DNA of 64,000 nt, taken from Chryseobacterium sp. MEBOG06. Lineage in GTDB: Bacteria; Bacteroidota; Bacteroidia; Flavobacteriales; Weeksellaceae. The notes beneath the pieces are model-generated. The model ran no database searches and had not been told where the DNA came from. It worked only from the letters and a program-made list of their open reading frames with translations. Position numbers and translations under genes: made by a program. Shown piece by piece: positions 9,054 through 16,687 of this stretch (positions within the stretch are counted from its first letter, which is position 1; every line of letters begins with the position of its first letter). The stretch spans positions 3,720,001-3,784,000 of the forward strand of contig NZ_CP084580.1 in assembly GCF_021869765.1 (NCBI RefSeq). Direction: 5' to 3'.

Positions 9054-9437
9054 TTACATTTCATAAAACTCCAGTGGGAGCTGATCCGGATCCGCGGTAA
9101 AGAAAAATTCTTTTCCCGTGAATTCATCTATACGTATTTCCTCACAGCTTACCCCTTTTTCTATCAATTCATTTCGCTTTTCTGTAACATTTTCTACAGA
9201 AAAGGCAAGATGTCTTAAACCACAGGCTTCCGGGCGTGAAGGTCGCTGAGGAGGATCTGGAAACGAGAATAATTCAATCACATAATGATCTCCGATAGCC
9301 AGATCAAGTTTATAAGACTGCCTTTCTTCCCGATATACTTCCCGAATAATATTCAGATCTAAAATTTCTGTATAAAACTTTTTTGATACTTCATAGTCTG
9401 AGCAGATAATAGCTATATGATGGATCTTCATTTTCAT
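9054..9437 (-). CDS. VOC-family metalloprotein, GloA2/YaeR-like
   Basis: 127 residues forming one vicinal-oxygen-chelate domain of two beta-alpha-beta-beta-beta units. Likely metal ligands are the His in KIHHIAIICSD, the Glu in YVIELFSFPDPP, the His in GLRHLAFSVENV and the terminal Glu in LPLEFYEM. The signatures RPSRPEACGLRHLAF and TADPDQLPLEFYE are typical of the YaeR/SMU1112c subgroup, which resembles glyoxalase I but whose substrate is not established. It converges on the DUF1634 gene with 3 bases between stops. Confidence 0.85.
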   Translation of the reverse strand: MKMKIHHIAIICSDYEVSKKFYTEILDLNIIREVYREERQSYKLDLAIGDHYVIELFSFPDPPQRPSRPEACGLRHLAFSVENVTEKRNELIEKGVSCEEIRIDEFTGKEFFFTADPDQLPLEFYEM

Positions 9438-9458
9438 GTCTTACGTAGCTTGGTTTAA

Positions 9459-9899
9459 TTATTTAATGTCTTTACATTGATCTTTTCTTCGTGTATCAAT
9501 AATATATTGAATCTTCCATTCATTATTTTGCTTTACCAATTGAAAGCTGTTGGCTCCGCAATGTGAAAATTTTTCTTTTAAATAAAAGGAATAGGGTGTA
9601 AATATGCTTGCCAGAATCCCATCTGTATGAATGGCTTCTATCGTAATTCTTTCATCCAGATCACCCTTTGAAAATTTAGAAATAGATGTGATAAAATCCT
9701 GTATATGATCACTTTTTACACTTCCGTCTTTTGCGACTGTTTGAAGAATTGCATTTTCTGTGAAAACAGATTTCAATAATTCAGGATCTGCATTTTTCAT
9801 CGCGAGAAAGAGATTGCGGACAGGCTTTTCTATTTCCTGATTTTGCTGCCCGAAACAAGCTGTGCCGAGCACCAAAAAGATACCTGCTATTTTATTCAT
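9459..9899 (-). CDS. Exported NTF2-like (SnoaL/DUF4440-type) protein
   Basis: 146 residues with a short signal peptide (MNKIAGIFLVLGTACFGQQ) and one NTF2-like domain: an N-terminal helix with the family pattern VRNLFLAMKNADPELLKSVFTENAIL, then strands including SFQLVKQNNEWKIQYII. Such domains bind small ligands or act as simple enzymes; no catalytic residues can be assigned. It lies 22 bases upstream of the VOC gene on the same strand, so the two may be co-transcribed. Its start is 18 bases from the left end of the IS remnant. Confidence 0.8.
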   Translation of the reverse strand: MNKIAGIFLVLGTACFGQQNQEIEKPVRNLFLAMKNADPELLKSVFTENAILQTVAKDGSVKSDHIQDFITSISKFSKGDLDERITIEAIHTDGILASIFTPYSFYLKEKFSHCGANSFQLVKQNNEWKIQYIIDTRRKDQCKDIK

Positions 9900-9917
9900 T
9901 TTCTTATTCTATAAATT

Positions 9918-10484
9918 GAAGTTGTTTAAACTTATTTTGAAAAAAAGTTCCGAGAAAATCAGCAATTTTGGATTGCAATTTAAAAGACTAATAATCTGGA
10001 ACTCATTAGCAAAGATAAAATAGAGAAATGGATTTTACCCCATTTAAGCAAAGGGAAAAGAGGATTTTCTACGAAGTTTGACTTGGTAAAAATAATTCAG
10101 ACCATTATAAAACGGCTGAAAACTGGTTGCCAATGGCGGGAAATTTCGTTAAAGGACTATTTCGGGGAAGAAAAAATAAGCCGGCAAAATGTGTATTTTT
10201 TTTAATAAATAAAGCAAGGATGGCAGCTTCAGGAATATTTGGATTCATCTTTTGAATCGTAACAAGAGGATGTTGGAGATGTCGTGTACTCAGCTTGACG
10301 GAAGCCAAACCCGATGTAGAATGGGCGGAGAATCAACAGGATATCAAAGCAGAAAATCGGCGAAAACCAGCAAAATAATTTTCCTTTGCGACAATCGTGG
10401 TCAAATGATTTCGATGGGAAATCCCAGAAGAATCTGTACTTTTTGGCGTTTTCCTTAAGACTAATTAAAAGTTTAAACAACCTC
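9918..10484 (+). mobile_element. Degraded IS5-like insertion sequence remnant with terminal inverted repeats
   Basis: The ends carry matching inverted repeats: GAAGTTGTTTAAACTT (9918-9933), and the complement of 10469-10484, which reads GAGGTTGTTTAAACTT (one mismatch). ATT flanks both sides (9915-9917 and 10485-10487) and may be the target duplication. Inside, broken plus-strand frames encode IS5-type transposase pieces: a KLKTGCQWRE-like stretch near 10110-10150 and TQLDGSQTRCRMGGESTGYQ near 10290-10345, where the Asp is the first DDE residue. Full elements of this type run about 850 bp, so at 567 bp this copy has lost its middle or 3' part and contains frameshifts. It cannot be active by itself. 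Confidence 0.8.
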
Positions 10485-10671
10485 ATTAACAACTTTTCTA
10501 TTTTTAGATTTCATATTGTTTTTATTTTAGATTTAAAAATTCAATATAGCTGATTGAATATCCTCTTGTAGTTCTTTCACTTGTTCCAAAGTAATTTTTC
10601 TGCCTTTCTATTTTTCATTTTTGAAATTATCATCCTCACCAAACAGTCGGGGTTCATTTTTTATATCTGCG
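10485..10671 (-). other. Gap between IS remnant and toxin locus, with a faint coding trace
   Basis: No intact gene. On the minus strand a frame from about 10660 to 10533 reads LFGEDDNFKNEK, a TAG stop, then GRKITLEQVKELQEDIQSAI and an end stop. This looks like the decayed C terminus of a small protein in which one Trp codon became TAG. No family was recognised. Confidence 0.3.
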
Positions 10672-11868
10672 CTAAGAACCAGGTCTATCATAATTTCTAT
10701 ATTTTTCCTTCAGCACATAATTAGCCGGGTGCAGCGAGAGTTTTGAAATATCAATATCCCATAAAGGATCACTTTCATTGACCACCATCAAATTTCTGTC
10801 TGATAAATCAAATTTTTCTACAAAACAACAATAGAGCAATTTACTCATTACAACCCGAACATATTTTCCTTCATTACTTAATGTACATGATAGAGAATAC
10901 GTTTTTTCATTATTAATAATCAGTTTTTGGGATAATATTTTTTCCTGCAAAAACATAATTCGTCCTTTTGAAATCCAACCACTTAATCTTTTTATCCTAC
11001 CCTTATTAGATAAGACAAATCGAGATTCAAAACCGGAAATGGGAACTGGAGCCCAGTACTCTCCGGGAAGATCTTTAACTGACAAGTTAAAACAGGAAGG
11101 AGGATTACCCTTGTCGATTATGGGCTTACCTAGCTTTTCCCAAAGATACTTATTAAGTGAACCATTTAAGGTATCTGACATTTTGACCATGTAAAAATCC
11201 TCTTTTTTGGGAGGATTATTTTGCAAAAACCATCGAAATGTTCCTGAGGTTAGGATATTTTTATTGATAACATCCATAATGCTTTCGCAAGCAATACCTA
11301 ATTTTTCTTCTACAGCATATATACTTTCAAAACTAGCGATAAATTCTCCTTCTACAGTATATTGACTGACAGGCTTCATATAATCAATATGTACGTTTCT
11401 TGATCGGTTCTTGCGAAAGATAGTAAGACGTTTCTCTTTGACTGAAATTTTCTCTAAATTGCTGCTATGTTTATTAAATACGTTATTATCCTTACATGAA
11501 ATCACAAAAGAACGATCCTCGACATCAAATTTTTCTACAAAGTGATAGTACACCAAGCGAGCAACAGATCTTGTATACTTATGACCTTCCAGAGATAATC
11601 CACAGTGAACATTATAAACATACTCTTTAAGATATTTATTATACTGTCTGGTAAAACGCAACTTTCGGATTTTTTCGGAAACCCAATGTTCTACTCCTAA
11701 TGATATATGAGAAAGACGACTCAGGCTCTTTAACCTTCCATAATTGGATATTTCATAATTCTCAAAACCTTCAATCGCCTTCCATTGTTCACCAGGAAGG
11801 TTTTCTAAGGAATGGTTATAGAGAACTTCTTTTACATATTTATCCTCTAGTTCATGTGGTAGTTTCAT
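10672..11868 (-). CDS. NUMOD4/NUMOD1 protein with degenerate HNH cores
   Basis: 398 residues. NUMOD4 motifs, the DNA-binding modules of phage and intron homing HNH endonucleases, occur at about 24-52 (PGEQWKAIEGFENYEISNYG) and again at about 267-297 (PGEYWAPVPISGFESRFVLS). Between them, 165-214 matches NUMOD1, a helix-turn-helix module (KPVSQYTVEGEFIASFESIY). The HNH segments after each NUMOD4 (near 103-140 and 340-380) keep the spacing but lack the metal-binding His residues; VISCKDNNVFNK stands where an H-x-D/N pattern is expected. Catalysis therefore looks lost, while DNA binding may remain. It is the last gene of the minus-strand toxin locus. A selfish endonuclease relic or a regulator are both possible. 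Confidence 0.65.
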   Translation of the reverse strand: MKLPHELEDKYVKEVLYNHSLENLPGEQWKAIEGFENYEISNYGRLKSLSRLSHISLGVEHWVSEKIRKLRFTRQYNKYLKEYVYNVHCGLSLEGHKYTRSVARLVYYHFVEKFDVEDRSFVISCKDNNVFNKHSSNLEKISVKEKRLTIFRKNRSRNVHIDYMKPVSQYTVEGEFIASFESIYAVEEKLGIACESIMDVINKNILTSGTFRWFLQNNPPKKEDFYMVKMSDTLNGSLNKYLWEKLGKPIIDKGNPPSCFNLSVKDLPGEYWAPVPISGFESRFVLSNKGRIKRLSGWISKGRIMFLQEKILSQKLIINNEKTYSLSCTLSNEGKYVRVVMSKLLYCCFVEKFDLSDRNLMVVNESDPLWDIDISKLSLHPANYVLKEKYRNYDRPGS

Positions 11869-11977
11869 AAAATAAAATTTTTAAAATATCCCCGGATCTT
11901 TTACTTCATCGTTTTTGAGATTTTGTTATCTATTGCCAAACTTGTTAACTATAAGACATTTCTTTTTCATTGTCTTT

Positions 11978-12487
11978 TTACTGATCAGCTGTAAATAACA
12001 CAAAACGTCCTTCAGATGCTGCATTTTTCCAAAATTCCACAGAGTTTTTAAACCATGTCCATGTATATTCAAAATCATCTTCACTTAAGAATTCCGCATA
12101 CTCTTTATCGTCAGATTTAATTTGACCGTATCCCTCTTTTAAATCTTTTATAGAGACTTTTTCGATAGCTTTGGCTATTTCTACGACCTGTTCTGGTGTT
12201 TTTAAAGACATAATATAATCATTTTTATGATAAATTTTTTGTCCACCCAAAATGACATGATTAAGTGGAAAAGTTCCATTGTCCCACTCAAGTTTCCCAT
12301 CTGTTAAACTTCTATGTAATCCGTCCCAAGATTGATCAACCTCTGCAAATCTTTCAGGTTCATTTTCCATAAATTCTTCTTCAATATCTTCTTGCAGGAA
12401 TTCTAACCTGTCTTCGTCAGACTTAAAAGATTTTAGTTTTAAAGCTATTTTTTCGTCAAGCGAAAAAAGTACACCTAAACATCCCAT
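11978..12487 (-). CDS. YfbM/DUF1877 family protein, probable accessory immunity gene
   Basis: 169 residues starting MGCLGVLFSLDEKIALKL, with the DUF1877 core: DQSWDGLHRSL, then FPLNHVILGGQKIY, then a helical part with LKTPEQVVEIAKAIEKVS. DUF1877 proteins are small, cytosolic and frequent among immunity genes of polymorphic-toxin loci, alongside SMI1/KNR4 genes, which is the context here. No toxin partner lies directly upstream; the nearest is the Ntox8-like cassette 1.4 kb away. Immunity function is inferred from position and family. Confidence 0.75.
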   Translation of the reverse strand: MGCLGVLFSLDEKIALKLKSFKSDEDRLEFLQEDIEEEFMENEPERFAEVDQSWDGLHRSLTDGKLEWDNGTFPLNHVILGGQKIYHKNDYIMSLKTPEQVVEIAKAIEKVSIKDLKEGYGQIKSDDKEYAEFLSEDDFEYTWTWFKNSVEFWKNAASEGRFVLFTADQ

Positions 12488-12554
12488 ATTTTACTTTTTT
12501 TGTTAGTATCAGCCGTTACACACCTGCAGCGAATTTTCAAATTTATACATTTTG

Positions 12555-12650
12555 CTAATCATAACCATCATATTTAAATACAGAAACAATTGTTGAATTA
12601 TTTTCTAACACAAATCGCGTTGTTATTACTGCATTCTTTAAATTTACCAT
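12555..12650 (-). pseudogene. Truncated copy of the 89-residue DUF2185-like gene
   Basis: Starts at 12650 with MVNLKNAVITTRFVLENN, which aligns to the N-terminal 27 residues of the intact gene at 16402-16671, then runs into a stop after 31 codons (YDGYD). The other two thirds are missing. It precedes the DUF1877 gene and follows an SMI1 gene, in the same order as the intact copy at 16.4-17.3 kb. Confidence 0.7.
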
Positions 12651-12666
12651 AATTTTTATACTCTAC

Positions 12667-13251
12667 TTAGTATGGAACTGTTGAAGCATCCTCATCAATT
12701 TCTTTTCCTTTATCATCAAATAATCTATACAAACGTTTTAATTCAGATAGTAACATTTCTTCAAAAGAACTCCATTGAACTTTTGAAGTCGCGTCCCACC
12801 TTTCACAACAATGAACGATATTAGTATCTTTATCTATATACAGACGGGATCTATCCCATTGATAGCTTCCAATAAAAAAATAGCTTTCTTTTGCATTATC
12901 TGGTTGTTCATATATATTAGCGGAAATTGGAGAAAAAGGTTGCCTTGAATTTGCTTTAGGGTCTCTTGTTAGTTGCCTTCTAAATCCATATAAACTAAGA
13001 GTAGATGATAAGAAGTTGCCTCCATTGCTATAACCCATTAAAAAATGCTTATAACTTTCAGGAATTGTAGTGTTTAATTCTCTTTCAAGTATAGCTATTT
13101 CTTCTTCTTTAACCTTTGGATAAATTATATTCAGCCAAGCTTCTGGTCCTTTAAATGGAGCTTTACCAATCATTATGGCTCCATCACTTGAACTATCTAA
13201 TCCTAAGTTTGAAAACTTATAAATAAATTCATTAATTTCTTTATTATACAT
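12667..13251 (-). CDS. SMI1/KNR4 (SUKH) family immunity protein, copy 1
   Basis: 194 residues. The SUKH core is visible: LNIIYPKVKEEEIAILEREL, then TTIPESYKHFLMGYSNGGNF, the helix-strand signature of SMI1/KNR4 proteins, which bind and neutralise diverse nuclease toxins. The C-terminal 60 residues (SKVQWSSFEEMLLSELKRL onward) are almost identical to the copies at 16688-17272 and 28066-28647, while the middle varies. It sits behind a DUF4304 remnant and the Ntox8/DUF2750 pair, as a supplementary immunity gene. Confidence 0.88.
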   Translation of the reverse strand: MYNKEINEFIYKFSNLGLDSSSDGAIMIGKAPFKGPEAWLNIIYPKVKEEEIAILERELNTTIPESYKHFLMGYSNGGNFLSSTLSLYGFRRQLTRDPKANSRQPFSPISANIYEQPDNAKESYFFIGSYQWDRSRLYIDKDTNIVHCCERWDATSKVQWSSFEEMLLSELKRLYRLFDDKGKEIDEDASTVPY

Positions 13252-13326
13252 GATTACTATATTTTAGGATCCTTTACTTCACCCATAGTATCTAAGGCTA
13301 ATCAACTATAAAACAACTACTATAAA

Positions 13327-13360
13327 ATAGCCTCCAAAGCACTTCTACTTTGGAAGCTAT
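13327..13360 (-). terminator. Hairpin terminator after the DUF4304 remnant
   Basis: ATAGCCTCCAAAG (13327-13339) pairs with CTTTGGAAGCTAT (13348-13360) with one mismatch. On the minus strand it is followed by a T-rich run. The same hairpin is at 17348-17381 behind the intact DUF4304 gene. Confidence 0.7.
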
Positions 13361-13371
13361 CTAAATTATTT

Positions 13372-13487
13372 TCAAACCTGTTTATATCTGTCAGAACCTA
13401 ATAGCTCTTTAAGCTTATAAAATTCAATCTTGTAATTTTCTTCTGCATTGTCTAATTCTCCTTTATATATTTTCACAAGTTCTTCAC
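13372..13487 (-). pseudogene. 3' remnant of a DUF4304 immunity gene
   Basis: Only the last ~38 codons remain, ending FYKLKELLGSDRYKQV exactly as in the intact gene at 17393-18055. The 5' part has been replaced by sequence belonging to the DUF2750 region. A clear recombination scar. Confidence 0.75.
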
Positions 13488-13523
13488 AAGTCTTAGTTTC
13501 ATTTCTTCCTTTATCGTTACAGG

Positions 13524-13910
13524 TTATTCATACTGTTCTAATTCTTCTTGTAAATCTGCATAAAGATCATCTGCAGATATTATTGTTCCTTTGGCATTTG
13601 GAGTAAGAAAAACATTTACTAATGTTTTGTCATTGGTCATACCTGGAATCCATTTTTCAATAAAATTATCTAATCTTATTACTTCAGGTTTATAATTTTT
13701 CCATTGATCAACAGCACACAGTTCTGCAAATTCTCTTTCCGGCCATATTGGAAATATTCTATTGTCATCGCTATCTCCAAGTAAAGCCCATCCATCATCA
13801 TTTAATCCCCATAATTCTTCAAAATCTGCTACTTTTCTGATGAAATAATTATACCTTTCATCTTCTGACATTTGTAAAATGTTTTCTATTTTCTTATTTG
13901 TATCCGCCAT
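13524..13910 (-). CDS. DUF2750 immunity protein for the Ntox8-like toxin
   Basis: 128 residues with the DUF2750 layout: an N-terminal helix ILQMSEDERYNYFIRKVADF, then EELWGLNDDGWALL, IFPIWPEREFAELC and LDNFIEKWIPG. DUF2750 genes are repeatedly found directly behind polymorphic-toxin genes. Here the ATG at 13910 overlaps the 3' end of the toxin frame (stop at 13894) by 17 bases, the usual toxin-immunity coupling. The toxin gene is frameshifted but this gene is intact. Confidence 0.82.
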   Translation of the reverse strand: MADTNKKIENILQMSEDERYNYFIRKVADFEELWGLNDDGWALLGDSDDNRIFPIWPEREFAELCAVDQWKNYKPEVIRLDNFIEKWIPGMTNDKTLVNVFLTPNAKGTIISADDLYADLQEELEQYE

Positions 13911-14745
13911 ATTTATGTTCTAATTTATGTAAATCTGCGTCTTGGAACTTTGCATTCTCATAACTATTACCATCTTTAGCTCTTTGCTTCCGTGGATGCG
14001 CTAATTCAGTTCCCCTTGTTTTTGAATTTCGTGAATTTCTTGGATTACGTATGGTTTTTCTGTCCCCATTTTTTATATGTCTCATTTCATTCTTAATCCA
14101 ACCACGATTAAAGCTACTTACTTTGGAATCATTCCCTAATTCTTTTAATCTTGCCTGTTTACCTGATCTTCCAGCTTTAGCCAAGGCTTTAACTTCCTCA
14201 ACAGCTTTTATCGCAGGAGTCTTTCCTCCTTTCCCGTCAGGGCACCTTTAGGTCCTCCAGCTACTGCCATTGCAATAGTTGCCAGATCAAAAGATCCATT
14301 GACTACTTTCTCTACAAAAGATTCTTTTGGAACGCCCGTTTCCAAAGTAAGAGTTCCGCCCTCAACTTTATATTGATTGCTTATTGCATCGTTGGTAAAA
14401 ACGTTAACAGTTCTTCCTACTGAATTAGCTACCGCAGCTCTTACACTATTGATTCCCCCGTAAATAAGCTCCCCAAATTCTATAGGATCGGATGGAAGGC
14501 TGACTTCATTCACTTTTTTAGGCTCCAATCCTTCCAGTTCTCTGGAGTCAACAACCCTGTTTCCGCTAAAGGCATAGGTTGACCATGTAGGATACTGCTC
14601 TGCAAGAGGATCTACACTAAAGAACCTTCCAAAACTCGGATCATAATTTCGCCATTTAAAAGAGCTCCATTTAGTATCCTCCTGTTTTTCCTGTCCCTGG
14701 GTGGAATACCTGTATTTTTGGGAGATTGAGTTGGCAGGAACAATA
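13894..14745 (-). pseudogene. Rhs cassette 9: Rhs-core fragment + linker B + Ntox8-like toxin, frameshifted
   Basis: The cassette begins right after a hairpin terminator with an Rhs-core fragment lacking a start (NYRYSTQGQEKQED, DPLAEQY, VVDSRELEGLE). Linker B follows (EPKKVNEVSLPSDPIEFGEL). The toxin end has SSFNRGWIKNEMRHIKNGDR, IRNPRNSRN, GTELAHPRKQRAKDG and DADLHKLEHKYG, matching polymorphic toxin type 8 (Ntox8), a presumed nuclease. At 14230-14232 a run of three T stands where the paralogue at 20436-21467 has four, shifting the frame between GALTGK and the toxin domain. As read, no full toxin is made. A sequencing error in the homopolymer cannot be excluded. Confidence 0.8.
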
Positions 14746-14761
14746 CAATATTGAATAAAAA

Positions 14762-14789
14762 GCCAAGTGGATTAGAAACCTCACCTGGC
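14762..14789 (-). terminator. Cassette-boundary hairpin terminator
   Basis: GCCAAGTG (14762-14769) pairs with CACCTGGC (14782-14789) with one G-U pair, followed on the minus strand by TTTTTATT. The same element bounds cassettes at 16304, 26744 and 32818. Confidence 0.7.
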
Positions 14790-14818
14790 AATTATAAATT
14801 CAAACAGTTACTCTTATT

Positions 14819-14887
14819 TTAGGGTTTCTTGCATCCAAATCCGCCACCGGTTTCCACAGCTTTATTTTGCTCAATCCATTCTATTGC
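14819..14887 (-). pseudogene. Orphan toxin C-terminal tail
   Basis: A 22-codon open frame ending in TAA encodes AIEWIEQNKAVETGGGFGCK plus KP. It has the look of the last residues of a secreted toxin tip and no 5' part. An identical copy is at 32875-32943. Confidence 0.5.
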
Positions 14888-16226
14888 TCATTTTAGCTAT
14901 TATTACATCAATATTTCAGTTTTTAAATGAACAAAATCTTTTCCCTTTACTTTGTCCAGCTCGTTGAATTCATAAACTAGCTCAATTTCACTAATGTACT
15001 CAATTACAAATTCCTCTCCTAACTCACCAGTAACGGCAATGTCTCCTATTTGATGAAAATACTCTTTATAAGGCATATAAAATTGGGGAACTTTTATAAC
15101 AATATCATAGACATTATCAGGATATTTATAAAGAATATATTTCCATTCGGTTGCATTAAATTGAATCTTTTCACCATTTATTAATAGATTAAAGATTAGT
15201 TTCCATTGTTTAGGAGGCTTAGCAGAATAAAAAATCCAGCCTTCAATTGTAGGCGCTTCATTTATGATAGTTCTTGAAAGCTCTAATAACTCAGTATCAC
15301 CCTCTGGAGAAATTGTTAAAAAATTCTTATTTACAATATTATCAAAACCAATTTCCCAAGAGAAATCAGCAAGCTTTCCAATTTCTTCATCTAAAAGATT
15401 TATATATTCAGTTGTAATTTTTTTTGGAGCCAGATATTCTATATTATTTTTAATCCAGCTCCAAAAACTATTGATTATCTCTTTTTTCATATTTTTCTTT
15501 TGCATTTTTAAAACGTTCTGGATTCATTTCATTTCTTTTATTATCCAATTTATCTATACCGCCTCGTTCATCAATGGCTTTTTGTTCTTTATATGCACCT
15601 TCCTCTGAATTTTTGGGATCATATTTATCAATAACCTTTGCTTTTTTTCTATCCCTACCATCATCTTGTCCTCCTCTTTTAGCAGGATCACCTTTTTTAG
15701 TTCTACCTACATATGGTATTCCCGATTCAGTTCCATCTTCAGGAACTTCATAAATAACTCCTTTCTTCTCTGGTTTATCACCTTTCGCTTTCGATTTTGC
15801 TTTATCTTGTTCTTTCTTTTCCTCTTTTGCAGAACTTTCACCCTCGCTGTGCAAGACACGATTAGCAACTGTTATCCCAATCGTAGAAATTGCCTTTAGA
15901 GCAATAATCGTATTGTTTATATTGCTATTAACAATCTTGGATATGCCATTATAATTATTAATGGCATTGGTTTTCGCTTCTTCAGCAACACCTGCACCAT
16001 ATACAGTTGATCCAGCAGCAGCAGCAGTAGGCGGAGCAACACGAAATATTTTCGTTGACACCCATTCCAACCCTTCCAGCTCTCTACCATCAACAACCCT
16101 ATTTTCTGAGAAATTGTAATGCGACTGATAAGCATATTTTTCACTAAGCAGATCTATATTGAAAAACCGTCCTATTGCAGGATCATAATTTCGCCATTTA
16201 AAAGAGCTCCACTTGGTATCCTCCTG
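14886..16226 (-). repeat. 1341-bp direct repeat, copy 1 (toxin + immunity)
   Basis: Matches 18115-19455 at a constant offset of 3229 bases. Translations in several frames across the unit are identical and both edges are sharp (14885/18114 and 16227/19456 differ). It contains most of a URI-type toxin cassette and its immunity gene, so it is a recent duplication or gene conversion. Confidence 0.85.
14903..15490 (-). CDS. Unassigned immunity protein, copy 1 (partner of the URI-type toxin)
   Basis: 195 residues from ATG 15490 (a further ATG at 15505 would add five). No named family recognised. It is acidic, has no signal peptide and contains GWIFYSAKPPKQWKLIFNL and GDIAVTGELGEEFVIEYI. The start lies inside the 3' end of the toxin gene (stop 15468), the coupling usual for toxin-immunity pairs, so neutralisation of that toxin is inferred. 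It is identical to 18132-18719, and its last 114 bases survive again at 32959-33072. Confidence 0.72.
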   Translation of the reverse strand: MKKEIINSFWSWIKNNIEYLAPKKITTEYINLLDEEIGKLADFSWEIGFDNIVNKNFLTISPEGDTELLELSRTIINEAPTIEGWIFYSAKPPKQWKLIFNLLINGEKIQFNATEWKYILYKYPDNVYDIVIKVPQFYMPYKEYFHQIGDIAVTGELGEEFVIEYISEIELVYEFNELDKVKGKDFVHLKTEILM

Positions 16227-16289
16227 CTTTTCCTGCCCCTGGGCAGAATACCTGTAGTTCTGGGAGATTGAGTTGACATGAACAAGACA
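15468..16289 (-). CDS. Rhs cassette 8: Rhs-core fragment + linker A + GIY-YIG/URI-like nuclease toxin
   Basis: The frame opens just after a terminator with no ATG, GTG or TTG until the TTG at 16070, inside the core/linker junction. Order: Rhs-core end (KWRNYDPAIGRFF, SENRVVDGRELEGLEW), linker A with a hydrophobic helix (IIALKAISTIGITVANRV), a charged spacer, then GVIYEVPEDGTESGIPYVGR and a conserved end YKEQKAIDERGGIDKLDNKR. The GVIY...YVGR spacing fits the GIY-YIG/URI endonuclease fold used by Rhs toxins. Without promoter or start it is unlikely to be expressed in place. From 16226 downward it is a copy of the cassette at 18697-19518. Confidence 0.78.
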   Translation of the reverse strand, partial: CLVHVNSISQNYRYSAQGQEKQEDTKWSSFKWRNYDPAIGRFFNIDLLSEKYAYQSHYNFSENRVVDGRELEGLEWVSTKIFRVAPPTAAAAGSTVYGAGVAEEAKTNAINNYNGISKIVNSNINNTIIALKAISTIGITVANRVLHSEGESSAKEEKKEQDKAKSKAKGDKPEKKGVIYEVPEDGTESGIPYVGRTKKGDPAKRGGQDDGRDRKKAKVIDKYDPKNSEEGAYKEQKAIDERGGIDKLDNKRNEMNPERFKNAKEKYEKRDNQ

Positions 16290-16303
16290 ATATTGAATAA
16301 AAA

Positions 16304-16331
16304 GCCAAGTGGATTAGAAACCTCACCTGGC
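16304..16331 (-). terminator. Cassette-boundary hairpin terminator
   Basis: GCCAAGTG (16304-16311) with CACCTGGC (16324-16331), followed by T5 on the minus strand. It closes the DUF2185-like gene unit and precedes the core fragment of cassette 8. Confidence 0.7.
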
Positions 16332-16401
16332 AAATTGGTTAATAAAACAAATAGTATTGTTTAAATAGCTTCCTTTAAAATTTACTTCTGGTTATTTGAT
16401 A

Positions 16402-16671
16402 CTACTCATCATACTTTTTGACCTTCCAATTATCTCTATCATCTTCTCTATAGGCATGACTTCCATTATCAATTCCTAATAATTCTTTTAAGGTTGGATC
16501 AATCTGTAAAATCTCATCTAAACTAATAACCCTAGCATCTTCTTCAGAAATATTTTCTTCATTCCCAAAAAATTGCCATTCTCCATCAGCATCCTTAAAA
16601 ACAGAAACAATTGCTGAATTATTTTCTAACACAAATCTGGTTGTTATTACTGTGCCCCTTAAATTTACCAT
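16402..16671 (-). CDS. Small DUF2185-like protein (probable accessory immunity), intact copy
   Basis: 89 residues: GTVITTRFVLENNSAIVSVF, then a WQFFGNEENISEEDARVISL core and an end with DPTLKELLGI and AYREDDRDNW. This resembles DUF2185-type proteins found beside SUKH immunity genes; the family name is tentative. A divergent paralogue is at 28689-28961 and broken copies are at 12555-12650 and 27781-28049. The SMI1 gene stops 16 bases before its start, so the two form one unit. No catalytic residues are evident. Confidence 0.65.
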   Translation of the reverse strand: MVNLRGTVITTRFVLENNSAIVSVFKDADGEWQFFGNEENISEEDARVISLDEILQIDPTLKELLGIDNGSHAYREDDRDNWKVKKYDE

Positions 16672-16687
16672 AATTTTTATACTCTAC

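Noticed and set aside
15917..16144. 75-residue frame repeated almost unchanged at 19146, 26361 and 32431
   Set aside because: Alternative frame of the Rhs core/linker repeat; its conservation follows from the DNA repeat, not from coding.
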